A program made the translations under genes and the position numbers. Source: Nodosilinea nodulosa PCC 7104 (GTDB lineage Bacteria; Cyanobacteriota; Cyanobacteriia; Phormidesmidales; Phormidesmidaceae). Taken from it: a DNA stretch of 64,000 nucleotides. How positions within the stretch are numbered: position 1 is the stretch's first letter; each line of letters starts with the position of its first letter. The stretch spans positions 3,937,969-4,001,968 of the forward strand of contig NZ_JH976537.1 in assembly GCF_000309385.1 (NCBI RefSeq), read 5' to 3'. Positions 38,901 through 47,230 of the stretch are shown here, in pieces. The notes under the pieces were generated by a model. It was not told the DNA's origin and ran no database searches. It worked only from the letters and a program-made list of their open reading frames with translations.

Positions 38901-39863
38901 CTAAACCGAGCGGCTGCGGAGTACCGCCAGCAGCCTGAGAAAAGGCGGTGGCAGAGGGGCGATCGCCACCACCATTTCCCCCGTCGCCGGATGGCGCAGC
39001 TCCAGCCGCTGGGCGTGGAGGGCCTGGCCCGGTAGGTTGACGCCGACATCGCGGCCCGTGCCATAGGTGGGGTCGCCCACAATGGGGTGGCCGATGTGGG
39101 CGCTGTGGACGCGAATCTGGTGGGTGCGTCCGGTTTCCAGGCGAAAGCGCAGCAGCGAGAAGTTGCCCAGGCGCTCTTCCACCTGCCAGTGGGTAATGGC
39201 GATGCGGCCTTTTTCGAGGGGGACTACGGCATTCTTCTTGCGATCGACGGGATGGCGGCCCAGGGGCGCATCGATGGTGCCAGACTCGGCTTTGGGAGCC
39301 CCGTAGACTACCCCCAGGTATTCGCGTCGGGCGGTTTTGGCCTTCATCTGGGCCTGGAGGTCGCTGTGGGCCAGGTCGGTTTTGGCCACCACGATCGCCC
39401 CGGTGGTGTCTTTATCCAGCCGGTGCACAATGCCGGGGCGCTGCACGCCGCCGATGCCCAGAAGCTGGTCGCCGCAGTGGGCCAGCACGGCGTTGACCAG
39501 GGTGCCGCTCATGTTGCCGGGGGCAGGGTGCACCACCAGCCCGGCAGGCTTATTGAGAATGATCAGGTGCTCGTCTTCGTACAGAATGTCGAGGGGAATG
39601 TCCTCGGCGGTGAGTTCTAGGGGGCGAGGCTCGGGGATGGTGAGGTGAATGCGATCGCCCGGCTGCACCGCCTCTTTTTTGTTGGTGCAGAGCTGGCCGT
39701 TGAGCTGCACATATTCCCAATCGATCAGCTTTTGAATGCGGTTGCGGGAAAGCTCCTTAACATTGGCGGTGAGCCAGCGATCGAGCCGTTCAGGATCGGG
39801 AATGGTGACGGTGAGTTCGAGGGTGTGGTCTGCGATGGCTTGGGTTTGAGCGCGGTAGGATTT
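38901..39863 (-). CDS. rluD: RluA/RluD-family rRNA pseudouridine synthase, no canonical start
   Basis: Isomerises uridine to pseudouridine in 23S rRNA. The frame encodes an N-terminal S4 RNA-binding domain (LDRWLTANVKELSRNRIQKL, WEYVQLNGQ) and the catalytic domain with HRLDKDTTGAIVV (catalytic Asp), REYLGVVYG, LETGRTHQIRVH and GDPTYG. The S4 domain lies upstream of the first in-frame GTG (39710), so that GTG cannot be the true start. No ATG, GTG or TTG occurs in frame between the S4 domain and the TAG at 39864. An ATG lies at 39874 in another frame. The gene therefore uses a rare start (ATT or ATC are in frame) or carries a one-base shift. The start coordinate given is the limit of the open frame. 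Confidence 0.85.
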   Translation of the reverse strand, partial: KSYRAQTQAIADHTLELTVTIPDPERLDRWLTANVKELSRNRIQKLIDWEYVQLNGQLCTNKKEAVQPGDRIHLTIPEPRPLELTAEDIPLDILYEDEHLIILNKPAGLVVHPAPGNMSGTLVNAVLAHCGDQLLGIGGVQRPGIVHRLDKDTTGAIVVAKTDLAHSDLQAQMKAKTARREYLGVVYGAPKAESGTIDAPLGRHPVDRKKNAVVPLEKGRIAITHWQVEERLGNFSLLRFRLETGRTHQIRVHSAHIGHPIVGDPTYGTGRDVGVNLPGQALHAQRLELRHPATGEMVVAIAPLPPPFLRLLAVLRSRSV

Positions 39864-39898
39864 CTATAATCCATCATAAACCGTGCTGTTATCGGACA

Positions 39899-40375
39899 AT
39901 GCCCATGCGCCCCAGCCCTGCCGCACCCGTTCAAACGACACTGGCTCTCGGTCAGCTCCGCCGCATTCATCACCTGGCGCTAAATGTGAAGGATATGGAC
40001 GCCTCGCGGCGATTCTACGGCGGCCTGCTGGGTCTGAGGGAGCTGACCGGCGACGAGGTGGACGACACCCTAAAGGAGCTGGTAGCCACCGGCAAGGTGG
40101 CTAACTTCGTGCTGCCCGATGGGCTAATTCTAGATTTATTCGGCGCTCCCGACCTGGAACCGCCCGACTCCGACCCCGATAGATCCTTTACCCGCGCCTA
40201 CCATCTGGCCTTTGACATTGACCCGGCCCAGTTTGATCAGGCGCTGGCGGTGCTGGCGGTAAATGGGGTGGCGATCGCCCACGGCCCCATCACCCGTCCC
40301 ACCGGACGCGGCGTATACTTCTACGACCCGGACGGCTTTATGGTGGAGATTCGCTGCGACCCGGTCAAATGTTGA
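39899..40375 (+). CDS. VOC-family (glyoxalase/dioxygenase-like) protein
   Basis: A 158-residue protein of the vicinal-oxygen-chelate superfamily. A metal-ligand pattern is visible: His in RIHHLALNVKDMDASRRFYG, His in YHLAFDIDPAQFDQAL and Glu in GFMVEIRCDP, the usual H/H/E set. GPITRPTGRGVYFYDPDGFM (shown in full, 20 residues) is the typical final strand. It could be a lactoylglutathione lyase, fosfomycin resistance-type or dioxygenase relative; I cannot decide. It is divergent from the pseudouridine synthase gene with a very short gap. Confidence 0.85.
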   Translation: MPMRPSPAAPVQTTLALGQLRRIHHLALNVKDMDASRRFYGGLLGLRELTGDEVDDTLKELVATGKVANFVLPDGLILDLFGAPDLEPPDSDPDRSFTRAYHLAFDIDPAQFDQALAVLAVNGVAIAHGPITRPTGRGVYFYDPDGFMVEIRCDPVKC

Positions 40376-40424
40376 CCTTAGTTTCGGCTTGCTCCTGCGA
40401 TCGGCCTGGCTGGGGCCTTTCCCT

Positions 40425-40456
40425 AAAAAAGCCCCGGCTCTTAAGACCCGGGGCTA
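40425..40456 (-). terminator. Terminator of dxs
   Basis: On the minus strand AGCCCCGGGTCTT and AAGAGCCGGGGCT form a strong stem followed by TTTTTTAGG. It lies 20 bases after the dxs stop. Confidence 0.93.
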
Positions 40457-40476
40457 TGGGTTGATGTGGCTACCTA

Positions 40477-42384
40477 CTATCGCACCAGGGCAGGCTTTTC
40501 GACCTGGTAGGTGGCCAGAATGCGCTCGGCCATCTGGGGCGGGGTCAGCCCCAGGGTGGCCTTCGACTGGTCGGGAGAGGCGTGATCCACCAGCACATCG
40601 GGCACGCCAATGCGCAGCACCGAGGCAGGAATCTGAGCATCCAGAATGGACTCGGCCACCGCCGAGCCAAAGCCGCCCATCAGGCAGCCTTCCTCCAGCG
40701 TTACCACCTTACCGATCTGCTTGGCCAGGGGCAAAATCAGCGCCTCATCCAGGGGTTTGGCGAAGCGGGCGTTGACCACCGTGGCTTCAATGCCGTGCTC
40801 GCTGAGGATTTCAGCGGTTTGCATAGCCGGGTAGACCATGGAGCCGTAGCCCAGCAGCAGCACGTCGTCGCCCTGGCGCAGCACCTCGGCCTCGCCGATG
40901 GGGAGCGGCTCCCAGCCTTCTTCCATTAGAGGGGCACCGTAGCCGCTGCCACGGGGGTAGCGCATGGCGATCGCACCGTTGGTGTAGTTAATGCCCGTCA
41001 CCAGCATGCGCTGGAGCTCGGCCTCATCCTTGGGAGCCATCAGCACAATGTTGGGGATGCAGCGCAGGTAAGCGATGTCGTAAAGGCCCTGGTGGGTCGG
41101 CCCGTCGGCTCCGACAATACCCGCCCGGTCGAGGCAGAAGAACACCGGCAGCTTTTGGATGCAGACATCGTGGACGATCTGGTCGAAGCCGCGCTGGAGG
41201 AAGGTGGAATAAATTGCCGCTACCGGGCGCATGCCCTCGCAGGCTAGCCCCGCCGCTAGAGTAATGGCGTGCTGCTCGGCAATGCCGACATCCACGTACT
41301 GCTTGGGCAGCGCCTGCTGGAGCTTGTCTAGCCCGGTGCCGGTGGCCATAGCGGCGGTAATGCCAATGATTTTGGGGTTGTCTTCGGCCAGCTTGATCAG
41401 GGTTTCGGCAAAGACCTTGGAGTAGCTGGGCGGCTTGGGCTTGGTGGAGGGCAGGCTCTTGCCGGTGGACAGATTAAAGGGCGATTGGGCATGGTAGCCG
41501 ACCTGGTCTTTTTCGGCGATCGCGTAGCCCTTGCCCTTGGTGGTGGCCACGTGCACCAGCACTGGCCCCGTGTGCTTGTGGGCTTCTTTAAAGGTGGCGA
41601 TCAGCTCTTGTAGGTTGTGGCCATCCACCGGCCCCATGTAGGTAAAGCCCAGCTCTTCAAACACGGCCCCTACCTTGGGCACCGCCAGCCGCTTCATGCC
41701 TTCCTTGACCCGATCTAGCTCGGGCGACAGCGAGGTACCGACAAAGGGCAGGTGCTTAAACTGCTCTTCCAGGTTGTCGGTGAGAAACTGCACCGGCGGG
41801 CTGAGGCGCATTTTGTTCAGGTAGCGCGGAATCGCCCCCACGTTGGGCGAGATCGACATTTCGTTGTCGTTGAGCACCACCAGCAGGTTGGTGTTGGGCA
41901 GGTGCCCCGCGTGGTTAATGGCCTCCAGGGCCATACCGCCAGTCAGCGCGCCGTCACCAATGATGGCGGCAACTTTGTAGTCGTCGCCATTCAGGTCGCG
42001 GGCCAGGGCCATGCCCAGGGCAGCCGAAATACTGGTGGAGGCGTGCCCGGCCCCAAAGTGGTCGAATTTGCTTTCGCTGCGCTTGAGGTAGCCCGCGACA
42101 CCATCCTTTTGGCGCAGGGTATGGAAGTCGTGGTAGCGCCCCGTAATCAGCTTGTGGGGGTAGGCCTGATGGCCCACGTCCCAGGTGACTTTGTCGCGAT
42201 CGAGGTCAAGGGTTTGGTAGAGAGCCAGGGTCAATTCCACCACTCCTAGCCCAGGACCCAAGTGCCCCCCGCTGGCCGCCACGGTTTCCAGATGCTTTTC
42301 GCGAATTTGGCGGGCCACATCTTCGAGTTGGCGAAGGGATAGACCGTGGAGTTGATTGGGGTGAGTTATGTCACTCAGGTGCAT
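40477..42384 (-). CDS. dxs: 1-deoxy-D-xylulose-5-phosphate synthase
   Basis: Condenses pyruvate and glyceraldehyde 3-phosphate to DXP, the first and rate-limiting step of the MEP isoprenoid pathway that feeds chlorophyll, carotenoids and quinones. 635 residues. The thiamine diphosphate motif is [20 protein letters not shown], with [20 protein letters not shown] downstream; the C-terminal part has [20 protein letters not shown] and [14 protein letters not shown]. Full length, with strong terminator. Monocistronic. Confidence 0.97.
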   Translation of the reverse strand: MHLSDITHPNQLHGLSLRQLEDVARQIREKHLETVAASGGHLGPGLGVVELTLALYQTLDLDRDKVTWDVGHQAYPHKLITGRYHDFHTLRQKDGVAGYLKRSESKFDHFGAGHASTSISAALGMALARDLNGDDYKVAAIIGDGALTGGMALEAINHAGHLPNTNLLVVLNDNEMSISPNVGAIPRYLNKMRLSPPVQFLTDNLEEQFKHLPFVGTSLSPELDRVKEGMKRLAVPKVGAVFEELGFTYMGPVDGHNLQELIATFKEAHKHTGPVLVHVATTKGKGYAIAEKDQVGYHAQSPFNLSTGKSLPSTKPKPPSYSKVFAETLIKLAEDNPKIIGITAAMATGTGLDKLQQALPKQYVDVGIAEQHAITLAAGLACEGMRPVAAIYSTFLQRGFDQIVHDVCIQKLPVFFCLDRAGIVGADGPTHQGLYDIAYLRCIPNIVLMAPKDEAELQRMLVTGINYTNGAIAMRYPRGSGYGAPLMEEGWEPLPIGEAEVLRQGDDVLLLGYGSMVYPAMQTAEILSEHGIEATVVNARFAKPLDEALILPLAKQIGKVVTLEEGCLMGGFGSAVAESILDAQIPASVLRIGVPDVLVDHASPDQSKATLGLTPPQMAERILATYQVEKPALVR

Positions 42385-42602
42385 ACTGCCTTAACCTCTG
42401 CATCACGAAATTGAGTTTTTCCTGCTACTCTTCACTGTAGAAGATTCAACGCCCAGAAACATTGGGCCAGGCAGACATTGCTTCAAATTCAATGCTGCCT
42501 AGGCTAAATTAAAAGAGCTAATCCTCTGTAATTAATTGATCAACAGACTGTAACCGCTGATTACGCCCGTTAACCAACCGATATAACCTTTAACGTTCTG
42601 TT

Positions 42603-43127
42603 ATGGTTTATTTTCTAGCTTCTGCCTCCCGTCGCCAGTGCTTTGCAATACCGTTTGCCCTAATTGCCGGTTTGGCAACGCCCATGGTACTGCTCTCTGC
42701 CCCCAGGGCGATCGCAAACGACTTTGAATCCTGTACAAGCAGCCTAGTTGGGGCTGGCATTGACTCGGCCTCAGCCGCTGGAGCCTGCGGCAAGGCGCTG
42801 CACCCAGACGATCTTTCCAGCTGCACCCTCGACGTTACCCGCAGCGCCGATGTAGAGGCCGGACAGGCCCTCGTAGCCTGTCAGAGCGATCGCCGCCCCA
42901 AGGAGCTGGCGATCTGCGTTGGCAACATTCACCGGGGGTTAGCGGTCGACGACTCCACCGCCGTGCTCAACAACTGCCGCCGCAGCACGCTGCCCATGCG
43001 CTTTGCCGACTGCGTGGTCGGCGTTGCCAGCGCGGCCACCCTGAGTGCAGCCGACTCAATGGCCCAGTGCAGCGCCGCAGGCTACCGCCCAGAGGATGTA
43101 GCACCCACGTTTATATTCTCTCGCTAG
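42603..43127 (+). CDS. Exported Cys-rich protein of unknown function
   Basis: A 174-residue protein with a signal peptide (PFALIAGLATPMVLLSAPRA, cleaved near AIA-ND). The mature part has regularly spaced Cys pairs: ESCTSSLVGAG...AAGACGKAL, LSSCTLDVTRS...ALVACQSD, LAICVGNIHRG...LNNCRRS, FADCVVGVASA...MAQCSAAG. This is four repeats of about 30 residues with two Cys each, suggesting four disulfides in a helical-hairpin repeat. The repeat is internal and visible by eye. It is a periplasmic or secreted protein; I do not recognise the family. Confidence 0.72.
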   Translation: MVYFLASASRRQCFAIPFALIAGLATPMVLLSAPRAIANDFESCTSSLVGAGIDSASAAGACGKALHPDDLSSCTLDVTRSADVEAGQALVACQSDRRPKELAICVGNIHRGLAVDDSTAVLNNCRRSTLPMRFADCVVGVASAATLSAADSMAQCSAAGYRPEDVAPTFIFSR

Positions 43128-43657
43128 CGCTGCTCCGGGACCGTGACCCTAAGGCCGCCATGCAGTCAGGAGCATCGTTCTCTTTCGCATGTCAGGTGAT
43201 CATGCTCACTTGCCTGAGCCGAGATGAAGAGTCACCAGTACAGCAAAACAGGGCCTCTAGACTATCCATAGGACAGCCTGCTGAATAAGTGGCAAGGTTC
43301 AACTTTTTGCAGTAACGGTCCCCTGAGCGGAGTCGTTGGCGTTCGCGAAGCGAGTGCTGGGCACTCAGTCGCCCTAGAGGGGCTAGGAGATATATTGGGT
43401 GGGTTCTGGCTTTCTCCCTCTGGGAGACGTTCCAGGTTGGCGCAACCGGCCGAAAGGCTTACGACTTCGCTCAGCCAGCATAGCTCTAGGAATGCTTGCC
43501 ATTTACAAAATGGTGCGGCTTCTTCACGATCGCTGAAAGCTTTGATTGATAAGGGTTGCGGTACTTGGCCTATTTGGCATTTAATGCCCCCGATCTGCGC
43601 ACTTGGGTTTTACTTTTCAGCTTTCAAAGCCCCTCCTTTCCTTGTCCTGAACTCAGA
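43128..43657. other. 530-base gap at the left border of the accessory island
   Basis: No gene I can support. It contains a short palindromic motif GCGTTCGCGAAGCG near 43340 of a kind common in cyanobacterial intergenic repeats and a stretch CTGCTGAATAAGTGGCAAGG that resembles the end of a mobile element, but I see no paired end and no transposase. An open frame at 43395-43706 has no recognisable product and overlaps the TIR gene end. Confidence 0.45.
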
Positions 43658-44578
43658 TTATTGGGGTAAATTCCCATGGCGCTCTTCCCACTCTTTGATA
43701 ATTTGATACTCAATTTTAATGGCCTTCCACCGGGGTAGTTTCAAATTGTGGTGCAGCCGTCTCAAATGGCTAATAACTCTTCGATCTAGGGTTAGTGCCG
43801 TGGCCTGTCCATGAGGTTTGGAGTTTGCTGCTAAACTGCTGCCATGGTAGTCAACCAACTGTCTAACGGCTGATGTGTAGCGATGATAAGGCTGCTGGGC
43901 TCCCTCTTGAATGCGTTTAGTTGTCTCCCTGGTGAGGCGCAGATGCTGACGGAGAGCCTCAAGGTAGATCTGGCTAACAGGATCAATTTGTCCATCGCTG
44001 CTCTCAAGGCAGTAGCGCACTTCATGTCGATATTGATCTTGCCACACCAGTTCATCATCTGAAGGGCTCGAAAGAGTTTTAGGTAACTCTAGGGGGCTGC
44101 CTTCAATCAGACGATCTAACTCTCGCACTAACCGCTGTCTATCTTCATGAAATGCTTTAGAGCTAATACGAATACCGTTAAGATACGGCAGATCTTTGAG
44201 GCTTTCGGGTAGCTCATCCTCTCCAGGCATCTTCACCCCATCGATTAAAATGGGTACGACACTGACATTACTAATATTCCTGAAAGCCAAGGCCTCTTCC
44301 AGTTCTATTCTGACCCAGTCACAGGGCCTATTCCAATCGCCACCGCTTAAACCAGAGGCTGTAATGCTTTTCAGCCAATCTGCTGCAATAATCGGTAATA
44401 CAACGGCACACTGGCTGATACTATCTCTGATGAATTTACGCAGATCTTCCCCCTTCGGAATGCTTTTCTCATCTAAGAAAATAGCGTCCTTGCCGTAGGT
44501 TTCTTCTAGATATTCGTGAATTCTACTCGTAATAGGTTGACTATCGCGACGACGGTAGGAAAGAAAGATAATTGGCAT
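43658..44578 (-). CDS. TIR-domain protein with two C-terminal helical modules (TIR-1)
   Basis: A 306-residue protein. Residues 1-130 form a TIR domain: MPIIFLSYRRRDSQ, IFLDEKSIPKGEDLRKFI and CDWVRIELEEAL, where Glu92 is at the position of the NADase catalytic Glu (compare DWVHKE in SARM1). The C-terminal half has two tandem helical modules of about 55 residues (YRHEVRYCLES...LEALRQHLRLTRETTKRI and VRQLVDY...SHLRRLHHNLKLPRWKAI). The frame opens 45 codons upstream at a TTG directly abutting GGAG; I prefer this ATG, which aligns with the TIR-2 start. TIR domains consume NAD+ or make signalling nucleotides in antiphage defence; that role is inferred from family and context. The gene is followed by TIR-2 in the same direction, upstream. 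Confidence 0.85.
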   Translation of the reverse strand: MPIIFLSYRRRDSQPITSRIHEYLEETYGKDAIFLDEKSIPKGEDLRKFIRDSISQCAVVLPIIAADWLKSITASGLSGGDWNRPCDWVRIELEEALAFRNISNVSVVPILIDGVKMPGEDELPESLKDLPYLNGIRISSKAFHEDRQRLVRELDRLIEGSPLELPKTLSSPSDDELVWQDQYRHEVRYCLESSDGQIDPVSQIYLEALRQHLRLTRETTKRIQEGAQQPYHRYTSAVRQLVDYHGSSLAANSKPHGQATALTLDRRVISHLRRLHHNLKLPRWKAIKIEYQIIKEWEERHGNLPQ

Positions 44579-44755
44579 GTCTTGCCCATTGCTGACTGAT
44601 AAACCATCTTTGACGAAGTCCTCAACCCATCGCGGGAAGGGACTTTCAGGCGATGCAAATTCCTGCTCTGCATTCAACAACTTGAAACCCTTCTCCTGCA
44701 AGGGTTTTAGCAACTCCTAGGCAAACTTTTGTCAGTCAATTAGGACATCTGCACC

Positions 44756-45982
44756 TTAAGCTGAAAAGTATTGATAAATTATTGGCAAATAGAATCGGCG
44801 TACATATTCTTCAGGATGATGCATTAACCATTTAATTTCATTCGGATATTGACAGGCAATTTTTACCAAATATTCATAATGCCAAATTATGATTCGGCAT
44901 CTAACTTGTACAATCACCTTCTGGTTCAATTGAAGATAGAATTCATGACAATGCTTTTCAGGATTGCGTTTTAACTGCTCTATTTCATTTGAGTAATTAT
45001 CGCTGAGACTAATCAGATATTTATAATAAAAGATTAGAATTTGCCACCTAAGGTAAGTGGTCTGGCCCCTATCTTTGACTGTTTCTTTGTCTCGCCATTC
45101 CTCGAAAAGCTGACTTTCAATCACTCGAACAGCATTTTTTGACAAACCCATATTTTGGTGAAGTCTTCTCAAGTAGCTTTGAGACTTAGAATCTAGCAGC
45201 ATTCTAAATGAGTCAGGTAAAGGAATATGCTGGGATCTTGAAGTTGAATCAATCATTTTTCTGGCGGCCTCTTTATATCCGTGATATGCCGAGTTTCTTG
45301 AGCCCCAAATTTTTCGAGCATATTCATGATTAAAACCTAAATACTGCCTAAGATGTGTTAAATAAATTTCGCTTGTGAAATCAGATCTAACTATTTTACT
45401 TTCGATGCAATATTGAGCTTCATTCTCAAATTGAATTGTCCTAAGGTTCTTGTCATGCCAGTTATTCCCACGAATTTCTTTTTGGATCGGTATCTCCGAA
45501 CCTCCAATTTTTCTATCTAAAGTTCTAAAAAGATGACGTATACCTTCCGCAAAGTCTTCAGAGCTAAAAACGAAAGCATTTCGATAAAAAAGATTTTTTA
45601 GATCTTGTGGAAATAATTCAATCCTTGGTTTTACTCGTTTTTCAAAATCGATGTCAATCAGTAATGGAATTACGCGATTATCACCGAGAGACAGAGCTTC
45701 CTTTAGCTCTAAAGCAACCCAGTCCCGAGGATTTTCCCAGTCACCAGAATTAGATCTTATAGATATTATCTTTTCCAAACATTCAGGCCCCATTATTGGG
45801 AGAAAAATCTCACATCTAGATAGAGAGTCTCTTATAAAATCTCGAAAATCTTCACCTCTTGGAATGCTTTTTTCATCCAAGAAAATTGCTTCATCTCCAT
45901 ATCTTTTTGTTAATTCGCCGTGAATTCTTAAAGTTGCTTCTCGAGCAGTAGAGCGACGATAAGAAAGAAACACAAGAACCAT
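44756..45982 (-). CDS. TIR-domain protein with helical modules and duplicated C-terminal domain (TIR-2)
   Basis: A 408-residue protein and a paralogue of TIR-1. The TIR domain (MVLVFLSYRRS, IFLDEKSIPRGEDFRDFI, RDWVALELKEAL) has the putative catalytic Glu at residue 92, the same as TIR-1. Two helical modules follow (EAQYCIES...LTHLRQYLGFNHEYARKI and RKMIDS...SYLRRLHQNMGLSKNAVRVI). An extra 85 residues at the end contain a twofold repeat: FYYKYLISLSDNYSNEIEQL and WHYEYLVKIACQYPNEIKWL, each followed by an FYL motif. The ATG at 45982 has GAGGGA eight bases upstream. The gene is AT-rich compared with the window and is divergent from the unknown gene at 46140. Confidence 0.85.
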   Translation of the reverse strand: MVLVFLSYRRSTAREATLRIHGELTKRYGDEAIFLDEKSIPRGEDFRDFIRDSLSRCEIFLPIMGPECLEKIISIRSNSGDWENPRDWVALELKEALSLGDNRVIPLLIDIDFEKRVKPRIELFPQDLKNLFYRNAFVFSSEDFAEGIRHLFRTLDRKIGGSEIPIQKEIRGNNWHDKNLRTIQFENEAQYCIESKIVRSDFTSEIYLTHLRQYLGFNHEYARKIWGSRNSAYHGYKEAARKMIDSTSRSQHIPLPDSFRMLLDSKSQSYLRRLHQNMGLSKNAVRVIESQLFEEWRDKETVKDRGQTTYLRWQILIFYYKYLISLSDNYSNEIEQLKRNPEKHCHEFYLQLNQKVIVQVRCRIIIWHYEYLVKIACQYPNEIKWLMHHPEEYVRRFYLPIIYQYFSA

Positions 45983-46060
45983 ATAAGAATCCCTCAACTC
46001 AACGATTTTGAATCAGCTTAATAAAAATTATTGCTCACTCTGTCGCCTCTTTAGGTTAAG

Positions 46061-46070
46061 TTGTTATACT
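46061..46070 (+). promoter_or_regulatory. Extended -10 promoter of the island's plus-strand operon
   Basis: TTGTTATACT contains TGtTATACT, an extended -10 element, 70 bases before the ATG at 46140. No good -35 box is present at 17 bases, which is usual for extended -10 promoters. If correct, translation cannot begin at the upstream ATG at 46008. Confidence 0.45.
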
Positions 46071-46139
46071 CAGGAACTTAATGATTTGAAATTTTTCTGC
46101 TTTTTATTTAAAATGACTAGAAGCTATGGTCCGATTAAG

Positions 46140-47159
46140 ATGTTCAAACTCTCAGTTAAAGCTCTTGGTCAAGAGTCAGGGCCTGAAGCGACAAACATCG
46201 GGATTCGACTATTACACAATAGCCTTCGTGAATTGAGAAGTCTAGAGCAAGCAAAATTTACTCTTCTTCCTCCTTTTGGAGGCTCACACATGGAAGTCAC
46301 ACAAGATTTCGATCTAGAAGAAGTATTGTATTCTGGACTACAAATTGAGGCACCCCTTGATGGCTTCAGACTTATTCTTAGGAGCTTGAAGAATTGGTTA
46401 GGTCGTGTTTCCCAAAGATTCCTCTTCACACTAGAATTGTCGCAATCTTTTCTTATTACGCTCCAGACCAATCAGATTGAGCCTCTTGTGCAATTGCTCA
46501 TCCTTGGGGAGTATTTGCTACCAGCTCACGATACTTATTTGAATAAAGCCGAGGCCTATATTGATAGTTTTGGCGAGCTAACTCCGTGCATAAAGGCTAA
46601 TCTTAATCTGATTGGATATAGAATGAAGATTTCTGATGTCGAAGCTAAAAATCTGAACACTAGAGTTATGGAACCTCTTAAAGACTTGGAAGAAAAATAT
46701 TCGAACTTTCGCCAGGAATTGCTGCTCGTAAGCGATGAGGAAAGTCTTTTGGATGATAAATTTTGGAATTCGATGAAGCAAAGAGCTAGTGTCATAAGGC
46801 TGCCTGAAGTTGATTTCGACTTTTTGATGGCGGAGCGTCAGAAAGAACTTCGCGAGGAATATGAATCTAATAAAAGAAAAATAGCTGATGAATTAGATCT
46901 TTACAGGAAAAAACAAGAAAATTTGACACGATACTGCAAGGCATTTGAGGATCTCATTCTTGACTTTATTAAGAATGATGCCTTTGACGATGATCCATTA
47001 GCTATGTGCCAAGAAATAATAGATGAAATCGAGTTAAGGGAATTTGGTCGAGGAAGATTGAGTGAAATCCGAAGCTTTTACAAAGATATTCCTGTTGAGC
47101 TCAACTTGTTAGAAAAAAGAGTTATAAGTGAAATATGTCTTCTCCTTTCATTCTTTTGA
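46140..47159 (+). CDS. Unknown protein of the TIR-GUN4 island (EACC1-like N-terminus?)
   Basis: About 339 residues. The first 110 residues (MFKLSVKALGQESGPEATNI ... LKNWLGRVSQRFLFTLELSQ) form an alpha/beta unit that matches the N-terminus of the next gene's product. It then has a helical module (VQLLILGEYLLPAHDTYLNK, LNLIGYRMKISDVEAKNLNTR in part) and a charged coiled coil (RQKELREEYESNKRKIADEL). The layout recalls the small EACC1-type adaptors of described conflict systems, but this is from memory and weak. The start is uncertain: ATG 46113 and 46008 are in frame; I chose the one that aligns with its paralogue. No ribosome binding site is clear. AT-rich. Confidence 0.72.
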   Translation: MFKLSVKALGQESGPEATNIGIRLLHNSLRELRSLEQAKFTLLPPFGGSHMEVTQDFDLEEVLYSGLQIEAPLDGFRLILRSLKNWLGRVSQRFLFTLELSQSFLITLQTNQIEPLVQLLILGEYLLPAHDTYLNKAEAYIDSFGELTPCIKANLNLIGYRMKISDVEAKNLNTRVMEPLKDLEEKYSNFRQELLLVSDEESLLDDKFWNSMKQRASVIRLPEVDFDFLMAERQKELREEYESNKRKIADELDLYRKKQENLTRYCKAFEDLILDFIKNDAFDDDPLAMCQEIIDEIELREFGRGRLSEIRSFYKDIPVELNLLEKRVISEICLLLSFF

Positions 47160-47230
47160 TTTGCTTGATATTAAGCAATATTTTGGCTAAATTTAGACCT
47201 AGTTTTGTTATTTGAGTTGGAGGATTTAAC

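Noticed and set aside
43395..43706. Open frame of 103 codons overlapping the end of TIR-1 on the opposite strand
   Set aside because: No recognisable domain, no ribosome binding site, and it overlaps the better supported TIR gene.
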